From Bog-756 sp035949055 (GTDB taxonomy: Bacteria; Actinomycetota; Acidimicrobiia; Acidimicrobiales; RAAP-2), in assembly GCA_035949055.1 (NCBI GenBank), contig DASZIO010000051.1:1-64000 (forward strand): 64,000 nt of DNA, in the 5' to 3' direction. The position numbers and the translations under genes are program-made. The notes under the pieces were generated by a model. The model searched no databases and was not told the DNA's origin. It saw only the letters and a list, made by a program, of their open reading frames with translations. Positions 51,283 to 60,156 of this stretch are shown here, piece by piece; position 1 is the first letter of the stretch, and the number at the start of each line of letters is the position of its first letter.

Positions 51283-51623
51283 CCGGCGAACCGGGCCGGT
51301 TGGCCAAGCAACGTTGGGCCGCCGCCCATCCCGATCGCCCCGGAGAGCGGTGCTCCGCCCCGACGGGGACCTACCGGCCGGTCATCGACCACGCCCGCTG
51401 CGAAGGCCAGCAGGATTGCATCGATGTCTGCCCCAATGACGTCTTCGAGGTCCGCCGCATCGACGGCGCCGACTTCCGGTCGCTCGGGCGGCTGGCCCGC
51501 CTGAAGGTACGTGCCCACGGGATGCTCTCGGCCTACACGCCGGGCGCGGACGGCTGCCGAGCCTGCGGGTTGTGCGTGGTGGCCTGTCCCGAGCAGGCCA
51601 TCGTCTTGACCCGGCTGCACTGA
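51279..51623 (+). CDS. Ferredoxin, 2[4Fe-4S]/[3Fe-4S] type
   Basis: A 114-residue ferredoxin. The first cluster region is CEGQQDCIDVCPNDVF, with an extended C-x5-C-x3-CP spacing that suggests a [3Fe-4S] or altered cluster. The second is the regular CRACGLCVVACPEQAI. It carries electrons between soluble redox enzymes. GTG 51279 overlaps the PadR stop. A 25-residue leader precedes the fold. Possible electron donor for oxygenases such as the P450 or Rieske proteins in this window, but nothing in the sequence proves it. Confidence 0.87.
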   Translation: MTGEPGRLAKQRWAAAHPDRPGERCSAPTGTYRPVIDHARCEGQQDCIDVCPNDVFEVRRIDGADFRSLGRLARLKVRAHGMLSAYTPGADGCRACGLCVVACPEQAIVLTRLH

Positions 51624-51672
51624 GCGGCCCTGGTCCGGACCGAGGACCGACCGGCGAACCGAGCCCGCTCGC

Positions 51673-52242
51673 TCAGCCGCCCTCGTACTCGAAGCCGAGG
51701 TCGGGGGCGGTGAGCAGAGCCCGGAACGGCAGTCCTTCGGCCCCGGCCCTGGCCTCGACGGTGCCGCCCCGGTCGACCACGGCCACCAGCAACACCGGCA
51801 CGGCCCCGGCCTCTCGAACGGCGTGGGCCGCCTCGAGCAACGACGTGCCGCGGCTCACGGTGTCCTCGGTGATGACCGCCCGGTCCCCGGGGTCGAGCGC
51901 GCCGGCGATGCGTCCGCCTCCCCCGTGGTCCTTGGCCTCCTTGCGCACGCTGAAGGCATTGAGCCACCGACCCCTCGACGCGGCGACACCGGCCGTCACA
52001 AAGGCGACCGGGTCGGCTCCCATGGTGAGCCCGCCGATGGCGGTGGCGTCATCGGGCAGGACCGAGATGACCGCGTCCGCCACCAGCACCATGGCCTCGG
52101 GCCGGCACACGGTCTGCTTCGAATCGATGAACCAGTTGCTGCGGCGGCCCGACTTGAGCACGAAGTCGCCGCGCTTGACCGAGTGCTCCAGCACGTGGTG
52201 GCGGAGTTCCTCGAACTCGGTGGTCGGAAGCGACGTGGTCAC
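51673..52242 (-). CDS. pyrE: Orotate phosphoribosyltransferase
   Basis: A 189-residue enzyme. The PRPP loop VITEDTVSRGTSLLEA is near residue 125, FVLKSGRRSNWFIDSKQTV is near the N-terminus, and SVRKEAKDHGGGGRI is the flexible catalytic loop with Lys and His. It makes OMP from orotate and PRPP in pyrimidine synthesis. GTG 52242 overlaps the purM stop by 4 bases; the longer frame lies in purM. It is the last gene of the purL-purF-purM-pyrE transcript, joining pyrimidine to purine synthesis. Confidence 0.92.
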   Translation of the reverse strand: MTTSLPTTEFEELRHHVLEHSVKRGDFVLKSGRRSNWFIDSKQTVCRPEAMVLVADAVISVLPDDATAIGGLTMGADPVAFVTAGVAASRGRWLNAFSVRKEAKDHGGGGRIAGALDPGDRAVITEDTVSRGTSLLEAAHAVREAGAVPVLLVAVVDRGGTVEARAGAEGLPFRALLTAPDLGFEYEGG

Positions 52243-53414
52243 GCCGAACGGGCCGCCCCGGTCTCGACCGAGGGCCACCGGATGTCGCCCACCAGCTCGA
52301 CACCGCGGTCACCCCGTTCCACCCGGCCGATCGGCGCGCCGTCGACCCCGGCCGTCCCGAGCACGGCCAGAACCGCGTCGACGTCGCGGTCGGGCACCAC
52401 CACCACCATGCCGATACCGAGGTTGAACACGCCCGCCATCTCCTCGTCCGACACCGAGCCGAGTCGGCGGATCTCGTCGAAGATGCGGGGCACCGCCCAG
52501 CGGCCGCGGTCGACCACCGCTCGTGCGCCGTCAGGCAGCACCCTCACCAGGTTCCCTTCGAGCCCACCGCCGGTGATGTGGGCCGCGGCATGGACCTCGG
52601 CGCCGGCGATGGCCGCCCGCACCGCCGGGGTGTAGACCACCGAGGGCCGTAGCAGTTCGTCGGCCAGCGAGTCAGGCGCACCGGCCCAGGCCGGGCCGTC
52701 GAGGGAGAGGCCCGCCCGCTCGATCAGCACGTGACGGGCCAGCGTGTACCCGTTGCAGCGGAGACCCGGTGAGCGCAACCCGATGAGCGTGTCGCCCACC
52801 TCGACCCGATCGGGTCCGAGGAGCTCGTCCCGCTCGACCACGCCAACCGCGAAGCCGACCGGGTCGAAGGAACCGGCACCCAGGACGCCGGGGTGCTCGG
52901 CCATCTCCCCGCCCAGCAGGGTGGCCCCCACCTGGCGACATCCGTCGGCCACACCGCCCACCAACGCGGCCATGCGGTCGGGGTCCACCGCCCCGACCGC
53001 GATGTAGTCGAGGAAGAAGAGCGGCTCCGCCCCTTGACACACCAGGTCGTCGACGCACATGGCCACCAGGTCGATCCCGATGGTGTCGAACCGGCCGGCC
53101 GCTTCGGCCACGACCGACTTGGTGCCCACGCCGTCGGTGCTCGCCACCAGCACCGGTTGGCGGTACCGGTCGATGGCCAGCGCGAACAGACCGCCGAACC
53201 CGCCGAGGTCACCCACGACCTCGGGGCGTGTGGTGGAGGCGACCAGTGGACGGATGCGGTCCACGGCCCGCTCCCCGGCACCGATGTCGACCCCGGCCCG
53301 GGCATAGGTGGCGGCCGGACCGGCCGGGTCGGGGCGGGCGGTCGATCCCGGCCGATGGGGCGGGCCGGGGTGCACAGGCTGGTCGGGAGTGGGATCGGGG
53401 TCGGCCCCGGTCAC
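52239..53414 (-). CDS. purM: Phosphoribosylformylglycinamidine cyclo-ligase (AIR synthetase)
   Basis: A 391-residue enzyme. Actinobacterial extension of about 30 Pro/Asp-rich residues, then TYARAGVDIGAGERAV; LVASTDGVGTKS is the ATP-binding segment, DLVAMCVDDLVCQGAEPLFFLDY is central and HITGGGLEGNLVRVLP comes late. It closes FGAM to AIR with ATP. GTG 53414 overlaps the purF stop by 4 bases. Confidence 0.95.
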   Translation of the reverse strand: MTGADPDPTPDQPVHPGPPHRPGSTARPDPAGPAATYARAGVDIGAGERAVDRIRPLVASTTRPEVVGDLGGFGGLFALAIDRYRQPVLVASTDGVGTKSVVAEAAGRFDTIGIDLVAMCVDDLVCQGAEPLFFLDYIAVGAVDPDRMAALVGGVADGCRQVGATLLGGEMAEHPGVLGAGSFDPVGFAVGVVERDELLGPDRVEVGDTLIGLRSPGLRCNGYTLARHVLIERAGLSLDGPAWAGAPDSLADELLRPSVVYTPAVRAAIAGAEVHAAAHITGGGLEGNLVRVLPDGARAVVDRGRWAVPRIFDEIRRLGSVSDEEMAGVFNLGIGMVVVVPDRDVDAVLAVLGTAGVDGAPIGRVERGDRGVELVGDIRWPSVETGAARSA

Positions 53415-54949
53415 GCCCGACCGCCGACCGCCCCGCTCAGCGCGGCATGCTCACCGATCTGGACGGGCACCGGAACCGGGTAGCGACCGGTGAGGCAGGC
53501 GTTGCAGAACCCGGCCCCCGGGGCGTCGATGGCTGTGACCAGGTGCTCGAGCGTCAGGAACTCGAGCGAGTCCACATTGAGGTAGGTGGCCATCTCGGCC
53601 GGCGACTGCACCGCGGCCAGCAGCTCGCCCCGGTCGGGGGTGTCGATGCCGTAGAAGCAGGGCCACTTGAACGGGGGGGACGAGATGCGCAGATGCACCT
53701 CCCGGGCGCCGGCCTCGCGCAGCATGGTGACCATGGCCCGCGTGGTGGTGCCGCGGACAATCGAGTCGTCCACCACCACCACCCGCTTGCCGGCGATGTT
53801 CTCGCGCAGTGGGTTGAGCTTGCGGCGCACACCGCTGGCCCGCTCGGCCTGCGTCGGGGCGATGAACGTGCGGCCGATGTATCGGTTCTTGACCAGCCCC
53901 TGCCCGTAGGGGATGCCCGAGCCGACCGCGTACCCTTCGGCTGCCGGCACACCCGAGTCGGGCACGCCCATGACCATGTCGGCCTCCACCGGCCGCTGGG
54001 AGGCGAGCAGTTGGCCCATGCGACGCCGGGCCCCGTGCACCTCGTTGCCGTAGAGCTTGGTGTCGGGCCGGGCGAAGTACACGAACTCGAAGATGCAGAG
54101 CTTGGGATCCAGCCGCTCGGCCGGGAACGGCCCTTGCGATCGGACCCCGTCGCCGTCGATCACCACCATCTCCCCGGGCTCGAGCTCCCGGATGAAGGTG
54201 GCGCCGATGACGTCGAGGGCCGGGGACTCCGAGGCCAGCACCCACCCGGTCCGGTACTCGCCGGTGGCCTCCAGCCGGCCGAGGCAGAGGGGACGGAAGC
54301 CGTTCGGGTCGCGGACGCCGATGATCCGGTCGGCGTCCATGAGCACCAGGGAGAACGCTCCCTCCAGCATCGGGGCCACCGACAGGACCGCCTGCTCGAG
54401 GTCGTCGCCGGGCTCGGCACCGGTCTGCTCGGGCATGTCGGGCGGGAAGGTCCGGCTGAGCAGCTCGGCCACCAGGTCACTGTCCGAGGACACCAGTCCG
54501 GGCAGCATGCCGGCGGACTCCCCGAGGGCCACGGTGTTGGTCAGGTTCCCATTGTGGGCCAGCCCGAAGCCGGCTCGCCCCACTCCCCGGTAGGCCGGCT
54601 GGGCGTGCATCCAGTCGCTCGATCCGGCCGTCGAGTACCGGGTGTGGCCGATGGCGAGGTCCCCCCGCAGCCCCCGGAGCTTGCGCTCGTCGAACACCGT
54701 GGTGACGAGACCCATGTCCTTCATCACGGTGATCACGTCGCCATCGCTCACCGCCATGCCCGCCGACTCCTGGCCGCGGTGCTGAAGGGCGTAGAGGCCG
54801 TCGAAGACCAGGTGTGCAACGGACCGGCCCGGGGCGTAGACCCCGAACACGCCGCATGCCTCCTTGGCCTCCATCATCAGTCGGTCACCGCACACACCGG
54901 GGTCGTCGGTCTCGTCTGGCGCCACGATTAGGCCACAAATCCACCTCAC
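53411..54949 (-). CDS. purF: Amidophosphoribosyltransferase
   Basis: A 512-residue enzyme. The propeptide is followed by the nucleophile Cys in KEACGVFGVYAPG, and glutaminase residues lie in ALQHRGQESAG and GHTRYSTAG. The PRPP loop is VVVVDDSIVRGTT. Cys of an Fe-S cluster lie in PCFYGID and FCNACLTG, as in the Bacillus-type, Fe-S-containing class. It commits PRPP to purine synthesis. GTG 54949 has GGAG 8 bases upstream and leaves a 31-residue propeptide, as in other actinobacteria; ATG near 54877 would leave a short one. It follows purL after a 49-base gap and overlaps purM. Confidence 0.95.
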   Translation of the reverse strand: MRWICGLIVAPDETDDPGVCGDRLMMEAKEACGVFGVYAPGRSVAHLVFDGLYALQHRGQESAGMAVSDGDVITVMKDMGLVTTVFDERKLRGLRGDLAIGHTRYSTAGSSDWMHAQPAYRGVGRAGFGLAHNGNLTNTVALGESAGMLPGLVSSDSDLVAELLSRTFPPDMPEQTGAEPGDDLEQAVLSVAPMLEGAFSLVLMDADRIIGVRDPNGFRPLCLGRLEATGEYRTGWVLASESPALDVIGATFIRELEPGEMVVIDGDGVRSQGPFPAERLDPKLCIFEFVYFARPDTKLYGNEVHGARRRMGQLLASQRPVEADMVMGVPDSGVPAAEGYAVGSGIPYGQGLVKNRYIGRTFIAPTQAERASGVRRKLNPLRENIAGKRVVVVDDSIVRGTTTRAMVTMLREAGAREVHLRISSPPFKWPCFYGIDTPDRGELLAAVQSPAEMATYLNVDSLEFLTLEHLVTAIDAPGAGFCNACLTGRYPVPVPVQIGEHAALSGAVGGRA

Positions 54950-54998
54950 CGTGCCACTCCAGCCTAGTGGCGGCCCTCCCGCCCCCCGGCGATCCGGG

Positions 54999-57308
54999 TC
55001 AGTCCGTGACCGCCGGAGCCAGCTCGCCCAGCAGGTCAGGCAACCGGCCCCGCCACGCCCGGATGGCCTCGGTCACGGCCAGGTCCACCAGGCCCTCGAT
55101 CACGATGCGATCACCGCCGGCGTGGCCGAGCACCCGGAACCCGACCCCGGCCTCGGCCGCCCGCGACACCACCTCGTTGTGGCGGGTGGTGCACACCACC
55201 ACCCGCGACGGAGCTTCGGTGAACAGCTCGTGGTGGTCGGCCACCCCGGCCACCTGGAGGCCGATGCCCGAACGCACCGCCAGCTCGGCGAGGGCCACTC
55301 CGAGCCCGCCCCCGGAGATGTCGTGGACGCCGACCAGCAGCGGGTCGCCGCCGGCCACGCCTTCAGCCACCAGGCTACGGACCAGGTCGACCAGGCGGGC
55401 ATGGCCCGGTAGGTCCAGCGCCGGCAGGACCCCGTTGCGGTGTTCCCGGCGTTCGACCGCCCAGCGCGACCCGGCCAGGGAGGGTGCTCCCAGCCGGCCG
55501 GTGGTGGCGCCGACGCTCTCGTCCAGCAGCACCAGGGCCGCGTCTTCGGCCAGGTCCACGCCAGGCGGCCGCCGGACCAACCGGTCGATCAGGCCGAGCA
55601 CCCCGATGACCGGGGTGGGGTCGATGTCGGAGCCGTTGCTCTCGTTGTAGAGGCTCACGTTGCCCCCGACCACCGGCAGCCCGAGGGCCAGGCACGCCTC
55701 GCGTAGGCCGTCGACCGTCTCCGACAGCTGCCACATGACTTCGGGGTGCTCGGGGTTGCCGAAGTTGAGGCAGTTGACCACCGCCACGGGGCGCGCCCCC
55801 GCACAAGCCACGTTGAGCGCCGATTCGGCCACCGTCGCCGCCGCCCCGGCGCGGGGATCGATCGAACACCACGCCGGGTTGGAGTCGGTCGTGAGGGCCA
55901 GGCCGCGCTCCGACCGGGGCAGGCCCGGAGCAGCCAGGCGGAGCACGGCCGCATCGCCCCCGGGTCCGTCCACCGTGTTGAGGAACAGTTGATGGTCGTA
56001 TTGCCGGTAGACCCACGACGCGTCCGACAGGAGGGCAAGGATGTCCTCACCGCAGTCGCGGGGCGCGGGCAGCGCCCCCGGGTCGTCGACGGCCCGCGCC
56101 CGGTGGTCGGCGGGTCGGGCCAGTGGGCGGTGGTAGAGAGGCGCGTCGTTGCTGAGGGCGGCGGCCGGTAGGTCGGCGAGCACCTCGCCGTCCGGACCGT
56201 CGAGGACCCGCAGCCGCCCGGGCCCGCCCGGGGGAGCTGCGGTGACCCGGCCCACCACTGCGGCGCGCACCTCCCACCGCCGGCACACCTCCTCCACCCG
56301 GGGCAGGTCGTCGGGCCGCACGATGGCGAGCATCCGCTCCTGGCTCTCCGACGTCATGACCTCGTGGGCGGCCATGCCCGGTTCGCGGCGCGGCACGGCC
56401 GAGACGTCGACGTCCATGCCCACACCGCCACGGGCGGCCGTCTCGCTGGTGGCGCAGACCAGCCCCGCCCCGCCCAGGTCCTGGATGCCGACGACCAGCC
56501 CGAGGTCGAGCAGCTCCAGACACGCCTCGATGAGCCGCTTCTCCTCGTAGGGGTCGCCGACCTGGACGCTCGGTCGCTTGGCCTCCTCGACCCCGTCGCC
56601 CGACCCCCCGAACCCGGCCGAGGCCAGGACGCTCACCCCGCCGATGCCGTCACGGCCGGTGGAGGAGCCGAGCAGCACGGCCAGGTTCCCGACCCCGGAG
56701 GCCTGACCGAGCACCAGCCGTCCCACGGGCAGGACTCCCATGCACAGCACGTTGACCAGTGGGTTCTGGGCGTAGCAGTGGTCGAAGGTGAGCTCCCCGC
56801 CGACGGTGGGCACCCCGACCGAATTCCCGTACCCCGAGATGCCCGCCACCACCCCCTCGACGAGCCAGCGCTGGCGGGCCTCGGCCGGGTCGCCGAAGAA
56901 GAGGGGGTCCATGATGGCCACCGGCCGCGCTCCCATGGTGAAGATGTCCCGGAGGATGCCGCCGACTCCGGTCGCCGCACCCTGATAGGGCTCGACGGCC
57001 GACGGGTGATTGTGGCTCTCGATGCGGATGGCCACCGCGATGCCGTCGCCGGCGTCCACCACCCCGGCGTTCTCCCCCGGCCCCACCAGCACGCCGGGCC
57101 CGTCGGTCGGGAGCCGCTTGAGGTGCACCCGAGACGACTTGTACGAGCAGTGCTCGCTCCACATCACCGCGAACAGAGCGAGCTCGAGCTGGTTGGGCGG
57201 CCGCCGCAGGATGGCCTCGACCTCGTCGCGCTCACCGTCGGTGAGGCCGAGAGCCCGGTGGATCGGCTCGGCCTCGGTCACCGGGTCGGCCTCTCCGCGA
57301 CGCGCCAT
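54999..57308 (-). CDS. purL: Phosphoribosylformylglycinamidine synthase, large subunit
   Basis: A 769-residue PurL of the small form that works with separate PurQ and PurS. ALFAVMWSEHCSYKSS is near the N-terminus, then GPGENAGVVDAGDGIAVAIRIESHNHP, the family signature with catalytic His, and repeated later GGNVSLYNES and VGVHDISGGGLGVALAE. It turns FGAR to FGAM using ammonia from PurQ. ATG 57308 is the first start after the divergent non-coding gap; GTG eight codons on (VTEAEPIHRALG) is also possible. First gene of the purL-purF-purM-pyrE transcript; separated from purQ by the plus-strand gene at 57600. Confidence 0.95.
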   Translation of the reverse strand: MARRGEADPVTEAEPIHRALGLTDGERDEVEAILRRPPNQLELALFAVMWSEHCSYKSSRVHLKRLPTDGPGVLVGPGENAGVVDAGDGIAVAIRIESHNHPSAVEPYQGAATGVGGILRDIFTMGARPVAIMDPLFFGDPAEARQRWLVEGVVAGISGYGNSVGVPTVGGELTFDHCYAQNPLVNVLCMGVLPVGRLVLGQASGVGNLAVLLGSSTGRDGIGGVSVLASAGFGGSGDGVEEAKRPSVQVGDPYEEKRLIEACLELLDLGLVVGIQDLGGAGLVCATSETAARGGVGMDVDVSAVPRREPGMAAHEVMTSESQERMLAIVRPDDLPRVEEVCRRWEVRAAVVGRVTAAPPGGPGRLRVLDGPDGEVLADLPAAALSNDAPLYHRPLARPADHRARAVDDPGALPAPRDCGEDILALLSDASWVYRQYDHQLFLNTVDGPGGDAAVLRLAAPGLPRSERGLALTTDSNPAWCSIDPRAGAAATVAESALNVACAGARPVAVVNCLNFGNPEHPEVMWQLSETVDGLREACLALGLPVVGGNVSLYNESNGSDIDPTPVIGVLGLIDRLVRRPPGVDLAEDAALVLLDESVGATTGRLGAPSLAGSRWAVERREHRNGVLPALDLPGHARLVDLVRSLVAEGVAGGDPLLVGVHDISGGGLGVALAELAVRSGIGLQVAGVADHHELFTEAPSRVVVCTTRHNEVVSRAAEAGVGFRVLGHAGGDRIVIEGLVDLAVTEAIRAWRGRLPDLLGELAPAVTD

Positions 57309-57599
57309 CGACGCCGAGCGTACCCGGCGCTGGACCGGGGCCCGGCAGCCGCCGCGGCACGGACCGGAACTCCCATTTGGCCGATATACCGTGGCGATGT
57401 ACCCCAAACGACGTTTCCGAGAACCAGAATGAGCGCCGGATTCAGCTGGAGGACCCGCCAATACGGTGGACGGACTTAACCCCCATGACCGGCGCTGGTG
57501 GTCATCGGCACCGGCAAATCAGCCGGCATTCCCCGCTCCTGACCGGTGACACGTATGAAGCAATTTGCCCCAAATGGCCATCTCTGGAAGGCTCGCGAC

Positions 57600-58031
57600 A
57601 TGGCAGCTACAAGCACCGTGAAACCTCGCAAAAAGACTCCTATGTCAGCGGACCACAAGGCGGCACTGGCCAAAGGGCGGGAGGAGGGCCGGATCGTCCG
57701 GCGGTACCTCGAGGCGCTCGAATCGAGCAAGCCCCGGCGGGGCCGAAAGCGCACCCCGGACTCCATCCGCAAACGCCTCAACACCATCGATGCCTCCTTG
57801 CCCACCGCCGATCCGCTGGCCCGCCTCCATATGGTGGAAGAGAAGCAGCGGCTCGAGTCCGAGCTTTCTCACACCGGCGAGACGGTAGACCTCGGCGCAC
57901 TCGAGAAGAGCTTCATCAAGGTGGCCCGCGTCTACGGCGAACGCAAGGGAATCTCCTATTCGGCCTGGCGCACCGTGGGGGTCAGCGCCAACGTGCTCCA
58001 GCAGGCGCGCATCCCGCGCACCCGCGGCTGA
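57600..58031 (+). CDS. Conserved hypothetical basic protein
   Basis: A 143-residue protein that I do not recognise by name. The front is basic (MAATSTVKPRKKTPM, KAALAKGREEGRIVRRYLEAL), with a stretch KPRRGRKRTPDSIRKRLNTID. A helical hairpin (ARLHMVEEKQRLESELSH) follows, then a C-terminal ALEKSFIKVARVYGERKGISYSAWRTVGVSANVL, which looks like a small helix-turn-helix or SAP-like element. High positive charge suggests nucleic-acid binding. ATG 57600 is preceded by GGAAGG. It is the only plus-strand gene inside the purine supercluster. The 291 bases before it hold only an AT-richer patch GGCCGATATACC that could be its promoter. Confidence 0.7.
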   Translation: MAATSTVKPRKKTPMSADHKAALAKGREEGRIVRRYLEALESSKPRRGRKRTPDSIRKRLNTIDASLPTADPLARLHMVEEKQRLESELSHTGETVDLGALEKSFIKVARVYGERKGISYSAWRTVGVSANVLQQARIPRTRG

Positions 58032-58214
58032 GCTCCGGCCCAAGCTCGCCCAAGCTCGGCCTGAACCCGCCCACCGGGCCCTCCGGCGCCGACGGCCCAC
58101 CCGCGCCGGGCCGTTCCACTCGCGGCTCAGGACCGGCCGCCTCCACCGAACCTCCGGCTGCGGCCTGGCCCGGCGGCGCCCATCCGTTTCTGCCGGCGGG
58201 TTCGGGCGGTCCCG

Positions 58215-58916
58215 TCAGGCGACGGTGGCCGCCGCCGGGGGCCGGGCGCCGGGTGCCACCGAGCGCAGCAGCGCCCCGAGGAGCACCAGCCCGTCCACCG
58301 ATCCGATGAGCGGGTCGGTGGCGCGCTCGGGGTGAGGCATGAGACCGACCACGGTGCGGCTCTCGTTGCACACCCCGGCGATATCGTCCACCGAACCATT
58401 GGGGTTGTCGGTGTACCGCAGCACCACCCGGTCCTCGGAGCGGAGCATCGCCAGCGTCTCGGCATCGCAGGTGTAGTTGCCCTCGAAGTGGTTGATCGGC
58501 AACTGCAGCACGGTTCCCGCCGCCACGCCCCGGGTCAGCACGGAGTCGGAGGACTCGACCCGGGTGGCCACGGTGGTGCACAGAAAGCGGAGGCCGCGGT
58601 TCTTCTGCAGCGCGCCGGGAAGCAGGCCGGCCTCGGTGAGCACCTGGAAGCCGTTGCAGATCCCGACCACCGGACCGCCCGACGCGGCGAACTCGCTGAC
58701 AGCAGTCATCACCGGCGAGAAACGGGCGATGGCCCCGGGGCGCAGGTAGTCGCCGTGGGCGAAGCCGCCCGGGACGATCAGCCCGTCGAACCCCCGCACG
58801 GCCCGATCACCGTGCCACACCAGCTCGGCGCGGGCCCCCGCCCGCTCGAGGGCGAGGACGGCATCGTGCTCGCAGTTGGTCCCCGGAAAGACCACCACAC
58901 CGAGGCGCGGCGCCAT
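58215..58916 (-). CDS. purQ: Phosphoribosylformylglycinamidine synthase, glutaminase subunit
   Basis: A 233-residue class I glutamine amidotransferase. GVVVFPGTNCEHDAV is at the front, nucleophile Cys lies in VGICNGFQVLTEAGLLPG, and catalytic His and Glu in MPHPERATD. It supplies ammonia to PurL. ATG 58916 overlaps the purS stop by one base (TGATG). Its 3' end lies 183 bases from the convergent hypothetical gene, ending the purA-to-purQ transcript. Confidence 0.95.
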   Translation of the reverse strand: MAPRLGVVVFPGTNCEHDAVLALERAGARAELVWHGDRAVRGFDGLIVPGGFAHGDYLRPGAIARFSPVMTAVSEFAASGGPVVGICNGFQVLTEAGLLPGALQKNRGLRFLCTTVATRVESSDSVLTRGVAAGTVLQLPINHFEGNYTCDAETLAMLRSEDRVVLRYTDNPNGSVDDIAGVCNESRTVVGLMPHPERATDPLIGSVDGLVLLGALLRSVAPGARPPAAATVA

Positions 58917-59251
58917 CAGGCTCCCGGGCCCTCGTCCCGGCCGGGATCGGGGTCCGCACCGGCACCGTCACTGCCGACGGTTGCCGTCGGGCGGACCGAC
59001 ACCGAGGACTCCTCGATCACCGGGTTGGCCAGCAGCCGATCGGCCACCTCCGTGGCCTGGGCCAGGGCGGATGCCTCGTCGGTGGCGGCGATGTCGAACC
59101 GGAACGACTTGCCCGCCCGCAGGTCGGTCACCCCGCTGAGCCCGAGGGCAGGCAGGGCCCGCTCGATGGTGGCACCCTGCGGGTCGGCGATCCCCTCCCG
59201 CAGCCGGACCTCGACCAGCACCGAGAAGCGCGACGAGGCGGCCGCCGTCAC
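58916..59251 (-). CDS. purS: Phosphoribosylformylglycinamidine synthase, PurS subunit
   Basis: A 111-residue PurS. FSVLVEVRLREGIADPQGATIERALPALGL followed by VTDLRAGKSFRFDI is the family core; NPVIEESSVSVRP closes it. A tail of about 25 Asp/Gly-rich residues is extra. It bridges PurL and PurQ to channel ammonia. GTG 59251 overlaps the purC stop by 4 bases. Confidence 0.92.
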   Translation of the reverse strand: MTAAASSRFSVLVEVRLREGIADPQGATIERALPALGLSGVTDLRAGKSFRFDIAATDEASALAQATEVADRLLANPVIEESSVSVRPTATVGSDGAGADPDPGRDEGPGA

Positions 59252-60156
59252 GCCCCGTACCAGTCGGACAATCGGCGACTGCATATTCGTTCGTAGGCGT
59301 CGACGTAGCGGGTCGAGGTGGCCCGCACGATCTCGTCGGGCAGGGGCGGCGGGGGGGGCTGCTTGTCCCAGGGCTGGCCCTCGAGCCAGTCGCGCAGGGG
59401 CTGCTTGTCGAAGGAGGGCGGGTTGGTCCCGGGCGCGCAGTTGTCGGCGGGCCAGAACCGAGAGGAGTCCGGCGTCAGCACTTCGTCGCAGATGGACAGC
59501 GCCCCGTCGATGAAGCCGAGCTCGAATTTGGTGTCGCAGATGACGATCCCCTGCTCCTCGGCGCGTGCCGCCGCCCGCGAGTAGGCGGCCAGGCACAGCG
59601 ACGCCGCCGCGGTCGCCGCCTCCTGGCCCACCAGGTCGACGGCCTCGGCCATCCCGATGTTGACGTCGTGGCCCTCGGTGGCCTTGGTCGACGGGGTGAA
59701 GATGGGCTCGGGCAGGCGGTCGGCGTGGCGCAGGCCGGCCGGCATGGCCATGCCGTGCACGGTCCCGTCGCGCTCGTACTCCTTGTAGGCCGAGCCGGCC
59801 AGGTACCCGCGCACGATGCACTCGATGTCGAGCATCTCGGCCCGCGCCACCAGCATCGAACGACCGGCCAATCCCCGAAGACCGCCGGGCAGGGCGGCGG
59901 CGCCGGCCGGGAAGTCGGCGGCGTCGGCACTGATCAGGTGGTTGGGGGCGAGATCAGCCAGCTCGTCGAGCCAGAACGTGGTCATGGCCGTGAGCACCCG
60001 GCCCTTGTCGGGGATGGGCTCGGCCATGACCACGTCGAATGCCGAGATCCGGTCGGAGGCCACCATCAGCAGCCGGCCCTCGCCGGCGTCGTAGAGCTCC
60101 CTGACCTTCCCCGACTGGATGAGGGGCAGCGGTTCGGCGGTCGGCGCGGTGGTCAT
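59248..60156 (-). CDS. purC: SAICAR synthetase
   Basis: A 302-residue enzyme. SGKVRELYDAGEGRLLMVASDRISAFD is near residue 15, ECIVRGYLAGSAYKEY is the substrate segment, and VICDTKFELGFIDG with DEVLTPDSSRFWP lie late. It joins aspartate to CAIR. ATG 60156 overlaps the purB stop by 4 bases; the longer open frame is a shadow of purB. Confidence 0.95.
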   Translation of the reverse strand: MTTAPTAEPLPLIQSGKVRELYDAGEGRLLMVASDRISAFDVVMAEPIPDKGRVLTAMTTFWLDELADLAPNHLISADAADFPAGAAALPGGLRGLAGRSMLVARAEMLDIECIVRGYLAGSAYKEYERDGTVHGMAMPAGLRHADRLPEPIFTPSTKATEGHDVNIGMAEAVDLVGQEAATAAASLCLAAYSRAAARAEEQGIVICDTKFELGFIDGALSICDEVLTPDSSRFWPADNCAPGTNPPSFDKQPLRDWLEGQPWDKQPPPPPLPDEIVRATSTRYVDAYERICSRRLSDWYGA

